Origin: a bacterium
Lineage (GTDB): Bacteria; SZUA-182; SZUA-191; JAJRXT01
Assembly: GCA_024277675.1 (NCBI GenBank)
Contig: JAJRUS010000046.1
Span: 1-47,251, forward strand
DNA: 47,251 nt
Direction: 5' to 3'
The position numbers and the translations under genes are program-made. A model generated the notes under the pieces. That model had not been told where the DNA came from. It saw only the letters and a program-made list of their open reading frames with translations, and did no database searches. Position 1 is the first letter of the stretch. Every line of letters begins with the position of its first letter. Below are positions 25,091 to 33,950 of the stretch, one piece after another.

Positions 25091-26044
25091 TTAGAGCAAT
25101 TCCGAGAGGTTGATGTGCTGGCGAAACAGGAAACGCCGCAGTTTTTTCAGCGCCGAGCCTTCTATCTGGCGGATTCTCTCACGGGTAAGCCCGAACATGT
25201 TGCCGATTGCATCCAGGGTTTGAGGCTCCGTATCTTCCAACCCGAAACGGAGTTTAATGATGTCTTGTTCCTGGTCAGTCAATATGCTTAACAGCAGGTT
25301 TATATTTTCTTTGCGACGCTTTAAGGATGTGGCTTCGATAGGAGAAATTATATTCTTATCTTCGAGTACATCTTTTAAGGCATTGCCGTCTTTATAACCA
25401 ATCTCTGTTTCCAGCGAGGCGGGGGGGTGGATCATTTGCATAATATGAGCAATTTGCTCAGGCGGCAGGGACATTTCCTCGGCGATCTCCGGCGAGGTGG
25501 GTACCCGCCCAAATTTATGAACCATATTGCGCAGTACCCGCACGAACCTGGTTAAGCGTTCGACCACATTTATAGGCAGCCTGATGGTTCGAGTGTGCTT
25601 GGCCAGCGCCCTTACCATGGACTGTCTGATCCACCAGGTGGCATAGGTGCTGAAGCGATAGCCCATCTCCGGTTTAAACTTCTCTACGGCCTTTATTAAT
25701 CCCAGATTACCTTCTTCGATTATATCAGCAAGCGGCAGGCCACAGTGCATATATCTCTTGGCCACACTGACCACTAACCTGAGATTGCAATTGATCATTC
25801 TCTCCCGGGCGTTGACATTCCCGGCTTTGGCCTGCTGCGCCAGCTTAAACTCCTCTTCAGAATTCAATATCGGCAGCCGGCTGATTTCCTGAAAATAGTA
25901 TTGGATAGAATCATATTCGCAGTTTTGTTTCAATGTATTTCTGCTTTCTGAGAGAAACTCATCTTTTTCAGGTGCTTGGGCTGAAGGGGCAGTAAATTCG
26001 GCTTCATATTCGGTATTTATATTATCATTCATAGGGAAACTCAA
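25091..26044 (-). CDS. Sigma-70 family RNA polymerase sigma factor (RpoD/RpoS type)
   Basis: The protein (317 residues from a TTG at 26044, or 313 from ATG 26032) has regions 1.2 (DSIQYYFQEISRLPILNSEEE), 2 (NLRLVVSVAKRYM, DIIEEGNLGLIKAVEKF, FSTYATWWIRQSM), 3 (RTIRLPINVVERL to ERTGRV-like KFGRVPTSPEIAEEM) and 4 (LTDQEQDIIKLRFGL, GLTRERIRQIEGSAL). It lacks region 1.1, so it may be the housekeeping factor in a short form or an RpoS-like group 2 factor. It is downstream of an NlpD-like gene, the same order as nlpD-rpoS in gamma-proteobacteria. Neither start codon has a clear ribosome site. A 15-bp palindrome lies directly upstream. Confidence 0.93.
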   Translation of the reverse strand: MSFPMNDNINTEYEAEFTAPSAQAPEKDEFLSESRNTLKQNCEYDSIQYYFQEISRLPILNSEEEFKLAQQAKAGNVNARERMINCNLRLVVSVAKRYMHCGLPLADIIEEGNLGLIKAVEKFKPEMGYRFSTYATWWIRQSMVRALAKHTRTIRLPINVVERLTRFVRVLRNMVHKFGRVPTSPEIAEEMSLPPEQIAHIMQMIHPPASLETEIGYKDGNALKDVLEDKNIISPIEATSLKRRKENINLLLSILTDQEQDIIKLRFGLEDTEPQTLDAIGNMFGLTRERIRQIEGSALKKLRRFLFRQHINLSELL

Positions 26045-26048
26045 TATG

Positions 26049-26063
26049 CCCGAATAATTCGGG
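26049..26063. promoter_or_regulatory. 15-bp palindrome just upstream of the sigma factor start
   Basis: CCCGAAT-A-ATTCGGG is a perfect inverted repeat 5 bases before the TTG and 17 bases before the ATG candidate. A 14-of-15 match (CCCAAATAATTCGGG) lies at 27026-27040 in the 5' part of the NlpD-like reading frame. It could be an operator or a hairpin over the ribosome site. Confidence 0.4.
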
Positions 26064-26306
26064 ATTAGTCACCAGCAAAATGATATTAAATTGAGGGGTT
26101 ATGCGGTCTTTCGACGTCAGTGTACCTTGGGAAATTGCTTATACCTGCGATGAGCGGGGGTCGCAACTCACCTCAAATGATCGAAAAAACGGGCTGTATT
26201 GCTTTGCTTTCATCGCTACGAACCCCGACAAGCTTCCCGGTAAAAATAATTATTGAAACGCTTGCATCTCTTTAAAGAGACAAAAAAGGTCTGAATTATT
26301 CCCTTT

Positions 26307-27065
26307 TTACGGTAAATATGCTAATGGATTTACTGTTTGTTCACCGTGCCTGATCTCAAAGTGCAGTCGGGGACTGCCGGCCCGGCCGCTGCTGCCTGTT
26401 TTAGCAATTGCCTGGCCCTTGGTTACCCATTGGTTAGCAGTTACCAGGTTAGCCGAATTATGGGCATATACTGTAAAATACTGGTGTTTATGCTTTATTA
26501 TCACCATATTTCCATAATACTGCATTTTATTGTCGGCGTAAATAACCCGCCCGGCGTTTGCGGCCAGAATATTGGTACCGGCTGGAGCGGCAATATCAAT
26601 GCCATCGTTTTTTATTCCCGATTGATAACCATAACCGGCAACCATTTTCCCCTTTAACGGCCAACTGAACTTCAGTTGCCCGGCCTTTGCCGGCCGGCGA
26701 CTTTTAGCAGCGGTAACCCTGGATTTTTTGGTAGCTTTGGGAATAAAAAGTTTCTGCCCCACCTGGATTTTATTTGGATCAGATATTCCATTAGTGCGTG
26801 TTATATCTTCTACCCGGACACCATAGGCTTTGGCTATTCGCCACAGGGTTTGTCCCCGGCGTACTGTATGGTATGTTCCTTTTCGATACCGGTAATAAGT
26901 CTTTTTATGTCTGGGTGAACCCGAACAACTGGAAAACAATAATAATAAACAAAAAATTAGCTGGAAATAAAAACGCCGCAAACGGGAGTTAAGAAACCTC
27001 GATAATACGGTAATTGTATTTTCGGCCCAAATAATTCGGGCGCTGTTGGTAGCGAAACTACACAT
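26307..27065 (-). CDS. nlpD: NlpD-like lipoprotein: LysM plus catalytically degenerate LytM domain
   Basis: The 252-residue frame has a lipoprotein leader (FQLIFCLLLLFSSC, Cys47), a LysM domain at ~65-109 (YHTVRRGQTLWRIAKAYG to GQKLFIP) and a LytM/M23 domain at ~133-252. Two zinc ligands are replaced: NDGIDI stands where active enzymes have HxGxD, and RLHFEIR stands where they have HLHFE. E. coli NlpD and EnvC carry the same changes and activate amidases rather than cut peptidoglycan, so a role in activating cell-division amidases is inferred. The start is uncertain: the leader sits unusually far inside, and a TTG at codon 29 (26981) would give a normal 18-residue signal. Confidence 0.87.
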   Translation of the reverse strand: MCSFATNSARIIWAENTITVLSRFLNSRLRRFYFQLIFCLLLLFSSCSGSPRHKKTYYRYRKGTYHTVRRGQTLWRIAKAYGVRVEDITRTNGISDPNKIQVGQKLFIPKATKKSRVTAAKSRRPAKAGQLKFSWPLKGKMVAGYGYQSGIKNDGIDIAAPAGTNILAANAGRVIYADNKMQYYGNMVIIKHKHQYFTVYAHNSANLVTANQWVTKGQAIAKTGSSGRAGSPRLHFEIRHGEQTVNPLAYLP

Positions 27066-27212
27066 GACCGAAAACCATAAACTTATCAGTTTCCAATTAA
27101 TAATTTTTTATGCGATTGAAAAAAATATAATTGAATTCGCTCCTAAAGAGTACACCTCTACCATTGGCCGTGTGACAGCCAACAGGAGGCAATGTTGAAA
27201 TATCCACATAGA

Positions 27213-27674
27213 TTAGTTCAGCTTATGGCTGATCACTTCATAGGCCTTAGCCACCGCTGCTGCCGGCTGGTCAACAAGAATTATATTTGGGTCCACATTC
27301 CAGGTTTTTATGCCGATCACCGGTTTGCCCAACTTCAGGGCCAGCGCCAGCTCACTTAATGTGCCATAGCCTCCCGCTACCGCAATAAGTACCTGGGAAG
27401 AATGAACCACCAAGGCGTTTCTGGCATGCCCCAGATCGGTAACAATTGGAATATCTATATAAGGATTGGCATCGGCAAAATTGCTGCCGGGTAATATGCC
27501 AACCGTAATGCCGCCGGCCAGCCTGGCTCCCTTAGCCGCCGCTTCCATAACCCCGCCTAAACCGCCACAGACCAACACTCCCGCCTGTCGGGCAATTTCA
27601 GCGCCCACTTCCTCGGCCAACGCTGCAATTTCCGGCGAACAACTACCGGCCCCGATTACTCCGATCTGTGGCAT
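27213..27674 (-). CDS. TIGR00725 family LOG-like nucleotide-binding protein
   Basis: The 153-residue Rossmann-type protein has the Gly-rich loop VCGGLGGVMEAAAKGA and the family motif AVAGGYGTLSELALAL, a variant of the PGGxGTxxE motif of LOG/lysine decarboxylase-like proteins. It begins IGVIGAGSCSPEIAALAEEVG as TIGR00725 proteins do. LOG enzymes release cytokinin-type nucleobases from riboside monophosphates, but this short branch has no settled role; nucleotide binding is the safe statement. A likely promoter lies about 95 bases upstream, with a 16-bp tandem repeat in the leader. Confidence 0.88.
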   Translation of the reverse strand: MPQIGVIGAGSCSPEIAALAEEVGAEIARQAGVLVCGGLGGVMEAAAKGARLAGGITVGILPGSNFADANPYIDIPIVTDLGHARNALVVHSSQVLIAVAGGYGTLSELALALKLGKPVIGIKTWNVDPNIILVDQPAAAVAKAYEVISHKLN

Positions 27675-27720
27675 AATAATTTAACATAAAATTAAGGGGT
27701 GCCTTGAAAAAGGGGGTATA

Positions 27721-27760
27721 TCCCCAAGGGGACCAGTCCCCAAGGGAACCTGTCCCCAAA
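27721..27760. repeat. Tandem repeat of a 16-bp unit (TCCCCAAGGGRACCWG), 2.5 copies
   Basis: Units at 27721-27736 and 27737-27752 differ at two positions, and a partial third (TCCCCAAA) follows. Each unit can fold on its own (TCCCC with GGGGA). It would be in the leader of the TIGR00725 gene. The rest of 27675-27968 holds the promoter below and an imperfect hairpin at 27901-27922 past the galT stop. Confidence 0.65.
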
Positions 27761-27769
27761 AACTGAGTT

Positions 27770-27797
27770 ATTATAACACCTTTAACCTAACAATCAA
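27770..27797 (-). promoter_or_regulatory. Promoter of the TIGR00725 gene
   Basis: On the minus strand TTGATT (27797-27792), a 16-base spacer and TATAAT (27775-27770) lie upstream of the gene, giving a leader of about 90 bases. Confidence 0.6.
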
Positions 27798-27968
27798 ATG
27801 AAAAAAGGGGGGTACGTTTCAAGCTGGTTAGCGGCTTAAGGACAGAGTTGCCATACCAAGTTGTATTCAAAGATATATTTATCGACGCCGGCTAACAGCC
27901 TGCGACTACAGCGGTAGCCGCAAGCTTTAGGTTACGCATATTATACATATGAACGCCACCTGGTATTA

Positions 27969-28964
27969 TTATAACTTAAAATCTCTCATAAAGACCGCCG
28001 TATCCTCAGGGATGGCTACGTTGATATAAATTCCGGAGCCCAGTTCAAAACCGGCAGCCTGGGTAAGCCGGGGGATTATCTGCATATGCCAGAGATAGTA
28101 CGGTTTATGCTCATCATCTACCGGGGCGGTATGGATGATGAAGTTATAATCGGGGTTTCCCAGGCCCACATACAGTTTCATAAGCACTTCCTTAAGAACT
28201 TTGGCAAAGTCCTTTACTTCGGTCTCTGAGATGTCACCGAAAGATGATTTGTGCGCTTTGGGCATGATCCAGGTTTCAAAGGGGTAATGTGAGGCAAAAG
28301 GATGCAGCGCTATGAAATGTTTAGTGTCAGCCACGATTCGGACATTTTCCTCCAGTTCAGCCCGCTCTATATCGTGATGCAGGCAGCGCCCGGTATTATC
28401 GAAATGCTGGGTAGTCACCCTGTATTTTCTTCTAATATAGGGCGGCACAATGGGTGAGGCTACAATCTGGGTATGCGGATGCTCTAAAGATGTACCGGCG
28501 CCGGCCCCATGATTTTTAAAGATTATAATTATCTTAATGTTGGGGTCTTTCTTCAGCGCATGGTATCTATCTTTATATACCTGTATTAGCGCTTCAACCT
28601 GCCTATCATCCATAAATGGAATGAACTGATTATGCAGGGGGGTTTCGATAACTACTTCATGCCTCCCGTAACCATGACTTTTTCGGAAAAGCTTCCATTC
28701 TTCCCGTTTAGTATCCCCATCAGGTGACAAGGCGGCAAATTTATTGGGTATTACCCGGATGGCCCACTTATCGGGCTCACCGTAGGTAGCCTCAGCCGGG
28801 GGGGTCAGGTGTTCATTGCCCGGGCAGAAAGGACAACCATCATTGTGAACCGGCAGAGATTTATTGGCCGGCTGATTTTTATTAAACTCATGCGGCCGTT
28901 TGGCCCTTTCTTTGGCTATGATTATCCAGTCGTAAGTGGTGGGGTCTTGCCTTAGCTCCGACAT
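27969..28964 (-). CDS. galT: Galactose-1-phosphate uridylyltransferase
   Basis: The 331-residue protein has the GalT/HIT-fold features: the N-terminal zinc cysteines in CPFCPGNE, ETPLHN, GAGAGTSLEHPHTQI with the active-site HPH, and the second zinc region around HYPFETWIMPKAH. GalT moves UMP from UDP-glucose to galactose 1-phosphate in the Leloir pathway. It overlaps the end of ackA by 13 bases, with AGGAGA before its ATG, and is the last gene of the treT-xfp-ackA-galT group. GalT proteins of this context can act on other sugar-1-phosphates, so strict galactose use is not proven; galK and galE are not in the window. Confidence 0.93.
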   Translation of the reverse strand: MSELRQDPTTYDWIIIAKERAKRPHEFNKNQPANKSLPVHNDGCPFCPGNEHLTPPAEATYGEPDKWAIRVIPNKFAALSPDGDTKREEWKLFRKSHGYGRHEVVIETPLHNQFIPFMDDRQVEALIQVYKDRYHALKKDPNIKIIIIFKNHGAGAGTSLEHPHTQIVASPIVPPYIRRKYRVTTQHFDNTGRCLHHDIERAELEENVRIVADTKHFIALHPFASHYPFETWIMPKAHKSSFGDISETEVKDFAKVLKEVLMKLYVGLGNPDYNFIIHTAPVDDEHKPYYLWHMQIIPRLTQAAGFELGSGIYINVAIPEDTAVFMRDFKL

Positions 28965-30148
28965 GATTTGTCTCCTATGCGAGATATTAGTTTATACGTA
29001 TGACGGGCAATCATTAAATCCTCGTTGGTGGGGATGACCATTACCCGGCAGGAACTTTCCGGGGCAGAGATAGTTTCGGCCTGGATTTCGTTCCGGCGCT
29101 CATCGAGTCGGATACCCAGAAACCTTAAACTATGACATACTTTCTCCCGCACCGGGGTTGCCCGCTCCCCGATACCGCCGGTAAACACCAGGGTGTCAAT
29201 GCCCCCCAAGGTCGCTGTCAGTCCCCCAATCTGCTTACCAAGCTGATAACAGAACATCTCCACCGCCAGCTTTGCCGTCGGTTCAGTTTTTCTTTTTTCC
29301 AGCAGAATCTTCATATCCGGGCTTATCCCGGAAACACCCAGCAGCCCCGACTGGTGGTTCACCAACTGATCAATCCGGGAAGCATCATAACCCTGTTCCT
29401 GCATCAGATAGAGCAGAATACCGGGGTCCAGGTCGCCGCTGCGGGTACCCATCATGAATCCACCGGCCGGCGTAAAGCCCATAGTGGTATCCAGCGGCAG
29501 GCCATCCCTGACCGCCGCCAGGCTGGCTCCATTCCCCAGGTGGGCGATGATAGTCCGCCCCTGGGCCGCTTTCCCAAGTTTACTTACTATGTATTCATAG
29601 GACAGGCCATGGAAACCATAGCGTTGTAAGCCTGCGTCCCACAGGCTGCCGGGCAGGGGGAATCTTTTGGCCACCTCAGGCATGCGGCGATGGAAAGCGG
29701 TATCAAAACAAGCCACCTGAGGTAGTTTGGGAAAGCGTTCGTCAATCGCTTCAATGCCCTGTATCTCGCCGGGTAAGTGCAGCGGGGCAAAAGGGATTAA
29801 TCCTCGTAGCTTGTCAAGAATTTGGGAGTCTACTATTACGGGATTTGTAAACTTCGGGCCGCCGTGAACCAGGCGGTGGCCAACCGCCGCCGGCTGGGAA
29901 AGCTTCAGCCCCTCAAGGGCGCTGAAGGCCGCCGCTACCGCCGCCTTATGATCGGGGAAGCCACCAGCTACATCTGCCGGAGGTTCTTTTCGCACCCCCT
30001 GAACCCAGAGCCACCCGCTTTCCAGGCCGATGCGTTCCACCGCGCCTTCAGCCAACAGTGTTTCCCCTTTATCCCCCAGTTGGTAAAGGGCGAACTTCAA
30101 AGAGGATGAGCCACTGTTAAGACAAAGAATAGAAATCCCGGTTTGCAT
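28952..30148 (-). CDS. ackA: Acetate kinase
   Basis: The 398-residue protein shows the AckA signatures: LNSGSSSLKFALYQ at the N-terminus, GHRLVHGG, CFDTAFHRRMP, the phosphate-loop region HLGNGASLAAVRDG, and GGFMMGTRSGDLDPG. It makes ATP and acetate from acetyl phosphate. It lies nine bases after xfp, whose product makes acetyl phosphate from xylulose 5-phosphate or fructose 6-phosphate, so the two form the energy-yielding end of a phosphoketolase pathway. It overlaps galT. Confidence 0.97.
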   Translation of the reverse strand: MQTGISILCLNSGSSSLKFALYQLGDKGETLLAEGAVERIGLESGWLWVQGVRKEPPADVAGGFPDHKAAVAAAFSALEGLKLSQPAAVGHRLVHGGPKFTNPVIVDSQILDKLRGLIPFAPLHLPGEIQGIEAIDERFPKLPQVACFDTAFHRRMPEVAKRFPLPGSLWDAGLQRYGFHGLSYEYIVSKLGKAAQGRTIIAHLGNGASLAAVRDGLPLDTTMGFTPAGGFMMGTRSGDLDPGILLYLMQEQGYDASRIDQLVNHQSGLLGVSGISPDMKILLEKRKTEPTAKLAVEMFCYQLGKQIGGLTATLGGIDTLVFTGGIGERATPVREKVCHSLRFLGIRLDERRNEIQAETISAPESSCRVMVIPTNEDLMIARHTYKLISRIGDKSCRS

Positions 30149-30157
30149 AATCTTCAG

Positions 30158-32584
30158 TTACCCCTTTTGTTTTTTTGCCTCATCACGGGTGTACTTCCAG
30201 GTCCATTCTCTAATCTCAGGCATATCCTCACCATGGAGGTCAATGTACTCCCGGTGTTCAATCAGCTTATCGCGGACAAACTGCTTGGTATAAGCGGCAA
30301 TATATCCCAGTTTAGGCACCCGGTCAATTACATCGGCCACCAAGTGAAAGCGATCCAGGTCGTTGAGCACCAGCATGTCAAAGGGGGTGGTGGTGGTTCC
30401 CTCTTCTTTATATCCCCTCACATGCAAATTCTTATGATTCGTTCGGCGGTAGGTCAGCCGGTGGATTAGCCAGGGATAACCATGATAGGCAAAGATAATC
30501 GGCTTGTCGGTAGTGAACAGGGTATCAAATTCCCTGTCGGACAATCCGTGGGGATGCTCTTCCTTGGGTTCCAGCGTCATCAGATCAACCACATTGATCA
30601 CCCGCACTTTCAAATCCGGCGCCTGTTGGCGAAGCAATTCCACAGCGGCCAGGGTTTCAATGGTCGGCACGTCTCCGGCGCAGGCCATAACCACATCCGG
30701 CTCAGCGCCCCGGTCGTTGCTGGCCCACTCCCAGATACCGATGCCGGAGGTGCAGTGTTTGACGGCCGCATCCATATCCAGCCACTGGGGTTGAGGTTGT
30801 TTGCCGGCTACAATGACATTTACATAATTGCGGCTGCGCAGGCAATGGTTGGTTACCGAAAGCAGGGTATTGGCATCCGGCGGAAAGTAAACCCGCACCA
30901 CATCCGCCTTCTTATTCACCACATGATCGATAAAGCCGGGGTCCTGGTGGCTGAGGCCGTTATGATCCTGCCGCCAGACATGGGAAGAAAGCAGGTAGTT
31001 TAAAGAGGCTATGGGGCGCCGCCAGGGAATTTCGTTGCGGGTGACCTTAAGCCATTTGGCATGTTGATTGAACATTGAGTCCACGATGTGGATAAACGCC
31101 TCATAGGAGGAGAAAAACCCATGCCGACCGGTGAGCAGATAGCCTTCCAGCCAGCCCTGGCAGGTATGTTCGGAGAGAATTTCCATCACCCGCCCGTCTG
31201 GAGAAAGGTGATCGTCCTCAGGGATAGTATAATCCATCCACACCCGGTCGGTGACTTCAAACAAGGCGCCCAGACGGTTGGAGGCGGTCTCATCCGGCCC
31301 CATCACCCGGAAATTTTGCTCATCCAGATTGAGCCGCATTACATCCCGTAAGAAATAGCCCATTACCCGGGTGGCCTCCCCCAGAACCTGGCCTGGTTCA
31401 GGCACCTCGACCGCATACTTTTGGAAATCCGGCAGCTTCAGATCCTTAAGCAGCAGGCCGCCGTTGGCATGCGGATTGGCGCCCATGCGACGATTCCCCT
31501 TTGGAGCCAGTTCTGCCAGTTCGGCAATCAAGCGCCCATGCTCATCGAAAAGCTCTTCTGGTTTATAGCTCTTCATCCACTCTTCCAGTATTTTCAGATG
31601 CCCCGGTTTAGTGGCCATCTCGGAGAAGGGTACCTGGTGCGAGCGCCAGAAACCCTCGGTTTTCAGCCCATCAACCGTTTTAGGCCCGGTCCAGCCCTTG
31701 GGGGTGCGCAGAATAATCATCGGCCATAAGGGACGCTTGGTCACTCCGCCAGTGCGGGCCTTCTGCTGGATGGTCTTAATCTCGGTAATAATGTTATCCA
31801 TGGTGGCCGCCATTAGCTGATGCATGACTTGGGGATCGTCTCCCTCCACAAAATAGGGTTTATAGCCATAACCCAGGAATAAGCTTTCCAGTTCCTCATG
31901 GCTAATCCTGGCCAGCACCGTCGGATTGGCAATTTTGTAACCGTTTAAGTGCAGGACAGGCAACACCGCTCCGTCGCGGGCGGGGTTTAAGAACTTGTTG
32001 GAATGCCAGGCGGTAGCCATGGGGCCGGTTTCGGCCTCACCATCGCCCACCACACAGGCCACTATCAACTCAGGGTTGTCAAAGGCCGCCCCATACGCAT
32101 GAGAGAGGGCATAACCCAGCTCGCCCCCTTCATGGATAGAACCGGGGGTTTCAGGGGCCACATGGCTGGGAATCCCGCCGGGAAAGGAAAACTGCCTGAA
32201 TAACTTCTTCATGCCCTCGGCATCCTGGGAAATGTTGGGGTAAACCTCGCTGTAAGTTCCCTCAAGATAAGTATTGGCAACCAGTCCAGGCCCGCCATGA
32301 CCGGGGCCGGCCACATAAATGACATTCAAATCCCGGGCTTTGATAAGCCGGTTTAAGTGAACGTAAATGAAGTTAAGCCCGGGGGTGGTCACCCAGTGAC
32401 CCAACAAGCGGGGCTTTATGTGTTCCAGTTTAAGCGGTTCGGAAAACAACGGGTTATTAAGCAGATAAATCTGGCCGATGGAGAGATAATTGGCCGCCCG
32501 CCAATACATATCAATTTTATTCAACTGCGCTGCCGATAATGGAGTCCCTACGTCTTCCCTGGTCTTGGTTTGTGCCTTGTTCAT
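30158..32584 (-). CDS. xfp: Phosphoketolase (xylulose-5-phosphate/fructose-6-phosphate)
   Basis: The 808-residue thiamine diphosphate enzyme has the full phosphoketolase layout: [39 protein letters not shown], the ThDP motif [11 protein letters not shown] continuing to [10 protein letters not shown], and in the second half [17 protein letters not shown] and [11 protein letters not shown]. It splits xylulose 5-phosphate (or fructose 6-phosphate) with phosphate into acetyl phosphate plus glyceraldehyde 3-phosphate (or erythrose 4-phosphate). A strong GAGGAGG-type ribosome site precedes ATG 32584. It is followed by ackA and preceded by treT in one operon. Confidence 0.97.
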   Translation of the reverse strand: MNKAQTKTREDVGTPLSAAQLNKIDMYWRAANYLSIGQIYLLNNPLFSEPLKLEHIKPRLLGHWVTTPGLNFIYVHLNRLIKARDLNVIYVAGPGHGGPGLVANTYLEGTYSEVYPNISQDAEGMKKLFRQFSFPGGIPSHVAPETPGSIHEGGELGYALSHAYGAAFDNPELIVACVVGDGEAETGPMATAWHSNKFLNPARDGAVLPVLHLNGYKIANPTVLARISHEELESLFLGYGYKPYFVEGDDPQVMHQLMAATMDNIITEIKTIQQKARTGGVTKRPLWPMIILRTPKGWTGPKTVDGLKTEGFWRSHQVPFSEMATKPGHLKILEEWMKSYKPEELFDEHGRLIAELAELAPKGNRRMGANPHANGGLLLKDLKLPDFQKYAVEVPEPGQVLGEATRVMGYFLRDVMRLNLDEQNFRVMGPDETASNRLGALFEVTDRVWMDYTIPEDDHLSPDGRVMEILSEHTCQGWLEGYLLTGRHGFFSSYEAFIHIVDSMFNQHAKWLKVTRNEIPWRRPIASLNYLLSSHVWRQDHNGLSHQDPGFIDHVVNKKADVVRVYFPPDANTLLSVTNHCLRSRNYVNVIVAGKQPQPQWLDMDAAVKHCTSGIGIWEWASNDRGAEPDVVMACAGDVPTIETLAAVELLRQQAPDLKVRVINVVDLMTLEPKEEHPHGLSDREFDTLFTTDKPIIFAYHGYPWLIHRLTYRRTNHKNLHVRGYKEEGTTTTPFDMLVLNDLDRFHLVADVIDRVPKLGYIAAYTKQFVRDKLIEHREYIDLHGEDMPEIREWTWKYTRDEAKKQKG

Positions 32585-32650
32585 CGTTTTGTCCTCCTCT
32601 TCCCTGGTTGTAACTTATAATCGCTTGTCTTTTGAGTGAAATTGATAAGC

Positions 32651-33874
32651 CTACATTCTTAATTTGTAAATCGTTTCAAATGAATTGAACAAGTCCAGAT
32701 ATTGTTCCATGTAGCGGCTGAGCAGAAATTTATCTATCACGGTTTGCCTGGCCCTCCGGCCCATTGTAGCCCGTAGGTGCTCATCCTTTAATAAACAGAC
32801 GATTCTTGCCGCCGCCTCTTCCACAGAAGATACCAGAAAGCCGTTAACCCCATCCTCGATCTGGTAGCGGATACCCCCCACATTGCCGCCGATTACCGGG
32901 GCGCCCTTCCACATAGCTTCAGTTACGGTAAGTCCGAATCCCTCGCGAATGGATTTTTGCAAAACCACCGCTGCCCGCCGCTGCAAAGCATTGACCAGGG
33001 CGGTGTCCTGGTGGCTTATAATAATTATGCGCTCTTCTTTGTGTTTTAAGATGGATTCATAGACCTGGGGCCCTTCCGGGTCGTCGGTAGCCACATCGCC
33101 CAGCAACACCAGCGTGCAGTCCACTTCCCGCCGGGCTATCTTGAACGCTTTGATTACCCCTTCGGGGTCCTTCCAGGGATCGAAACGCGAAACCTGAGTA
33201 ATCAGCGGAAGATCAGTGGGGATATTATAATGATTGAGGCGTTCGCTGATTTCAGCTTCACTCATATCACGATTCTGAATAGCGAAGGGGTCTATGGCCG
33301 GCATAAAAAACAATTGCGGAACCTTAAGCTGTTGCTTGTATTCTGTAAGACTCAAAATAACCGCATCATATTTTTCAATAAACGGCGATAAATAGCGCCA
33401 CAATTGCCGGTTGGGTGCGGTCAGATCGATATGACAGCGCCATATCCAGGGGCCTTTCTTGGTGTAGTAGTTAATCATGGGCAGCGGCTGGGGGTCGTGA
33501 ATGATAACTATATCATGGGCAAGGTGATTGCGAACCGAGTTTTCAAAGACCACCCTTTCGTAAATTTCCTGCTTCCTGGGGGTCAGATTGATTTCATCCC
33601 CCTGCAGGGCATTGTGCATTTTCTTGGTAACGGAGAAAAAGTCGGGAGATCCCTGAATAATCCTCCAGCCTACCTTGATACCGGCGCTGTTCATCAACAG
33701 CGCCATGGATGACAACAGTTGGGCCACTCCACCCCCGTAATAGGTTGAGTTAATATTGGTTATGTGTAACCCCCGTAATGGTTCGGCCTTTTTATATATC
33801 CTTTCAACGGCTTCATTTCCCACAAATCGTTCGTAATCTTCAAGCTGTATTAAGCTGAATTTTTTGATTCCCAT
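32651..33874 (-). CDS. treT: Trehalose synthase-type (TreT) GT4 glycosyltransferase
   Basis: The 407-residue GT-B protein has the TreT-like start LRGLHITNINSTYYGGGVAQLL, IHDPQPLPMI, RCHIDLTAPN, the second-domain start QVSRFDPWKDPEGVIKAFK, and the nucleotide-sugar motif EGFGLTVTEAMWKGAPVIG. TreT makes trehalose from a nucleotide-activated glucose and glucose in one reversible step; in some archaea and bacteria it mainly breaks trehalose down. Together with xfp, ackA and galT this suggests sugar from trehalose or activated hexose entering the phosphoketolase route. GGGGAG lies upstream of the ATG. Glucosylglycerate-type or other GT4 activity cannot be excluded. Confidence 0.82.
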   Translation of the reverse strand: MGIKKFSLIQLEDYERFVGNEAVERIYKKAEPLRGLHITNINSTYYGGGVAQLLSSMALLMNSAGIKVGWRIIQGSPDFFSVTKKMHNALQGDEINLTPRKQEIYERVVFENSVRNHLAHDIVIIHDPQPLPMINYYTKKGPWIWRCHIDLTAPNRQLWRYLSPFIEKYDAVILSLTEYKQQLKVPQLFFMPAIDPFAIQNRDMSEAEISERLNHYNIPTDLPLITQVSRFDPWKDPEGVIKAFKIARREVDCTLVLLGDVATDDPEGPQVYESILKHKEERIIIISHQDTALVNALQRRAAVVLQKSIREGFGLTVTEAMWKGAPVIGGNVGGIRYQIEDGVNGFLVSSVEEAAARIVCLLKDEHLRATMGRRARQTVIDKFLLSRYMEQYLDLFNSFETIYKLRM

Positions 33875-33950
33875 GCTAAGTTCTCCCCTTCTTTTTTAAT
33901 CTTCGTCGGCAATTTATTTAACTTATCCATCAAGATACTCTGCCACAGCT

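Noticed and set aside
26150-26240. Possible tRNA-like sequence (GGGGGTCG with CGAACCCC)
   Set aside because: No acceptor, D or anticodon stems can be drawn, and no TTCGA loop is present.
26267-26280. TCTCTTTAAAGAGA palindrome as a terminator
   Set aside because: No T-run follows the stem on either strand in the needed position.
30482-31003. Plus-strand frame of 173 codons
   Set aside because: It is antisense to xfp, which is certain.
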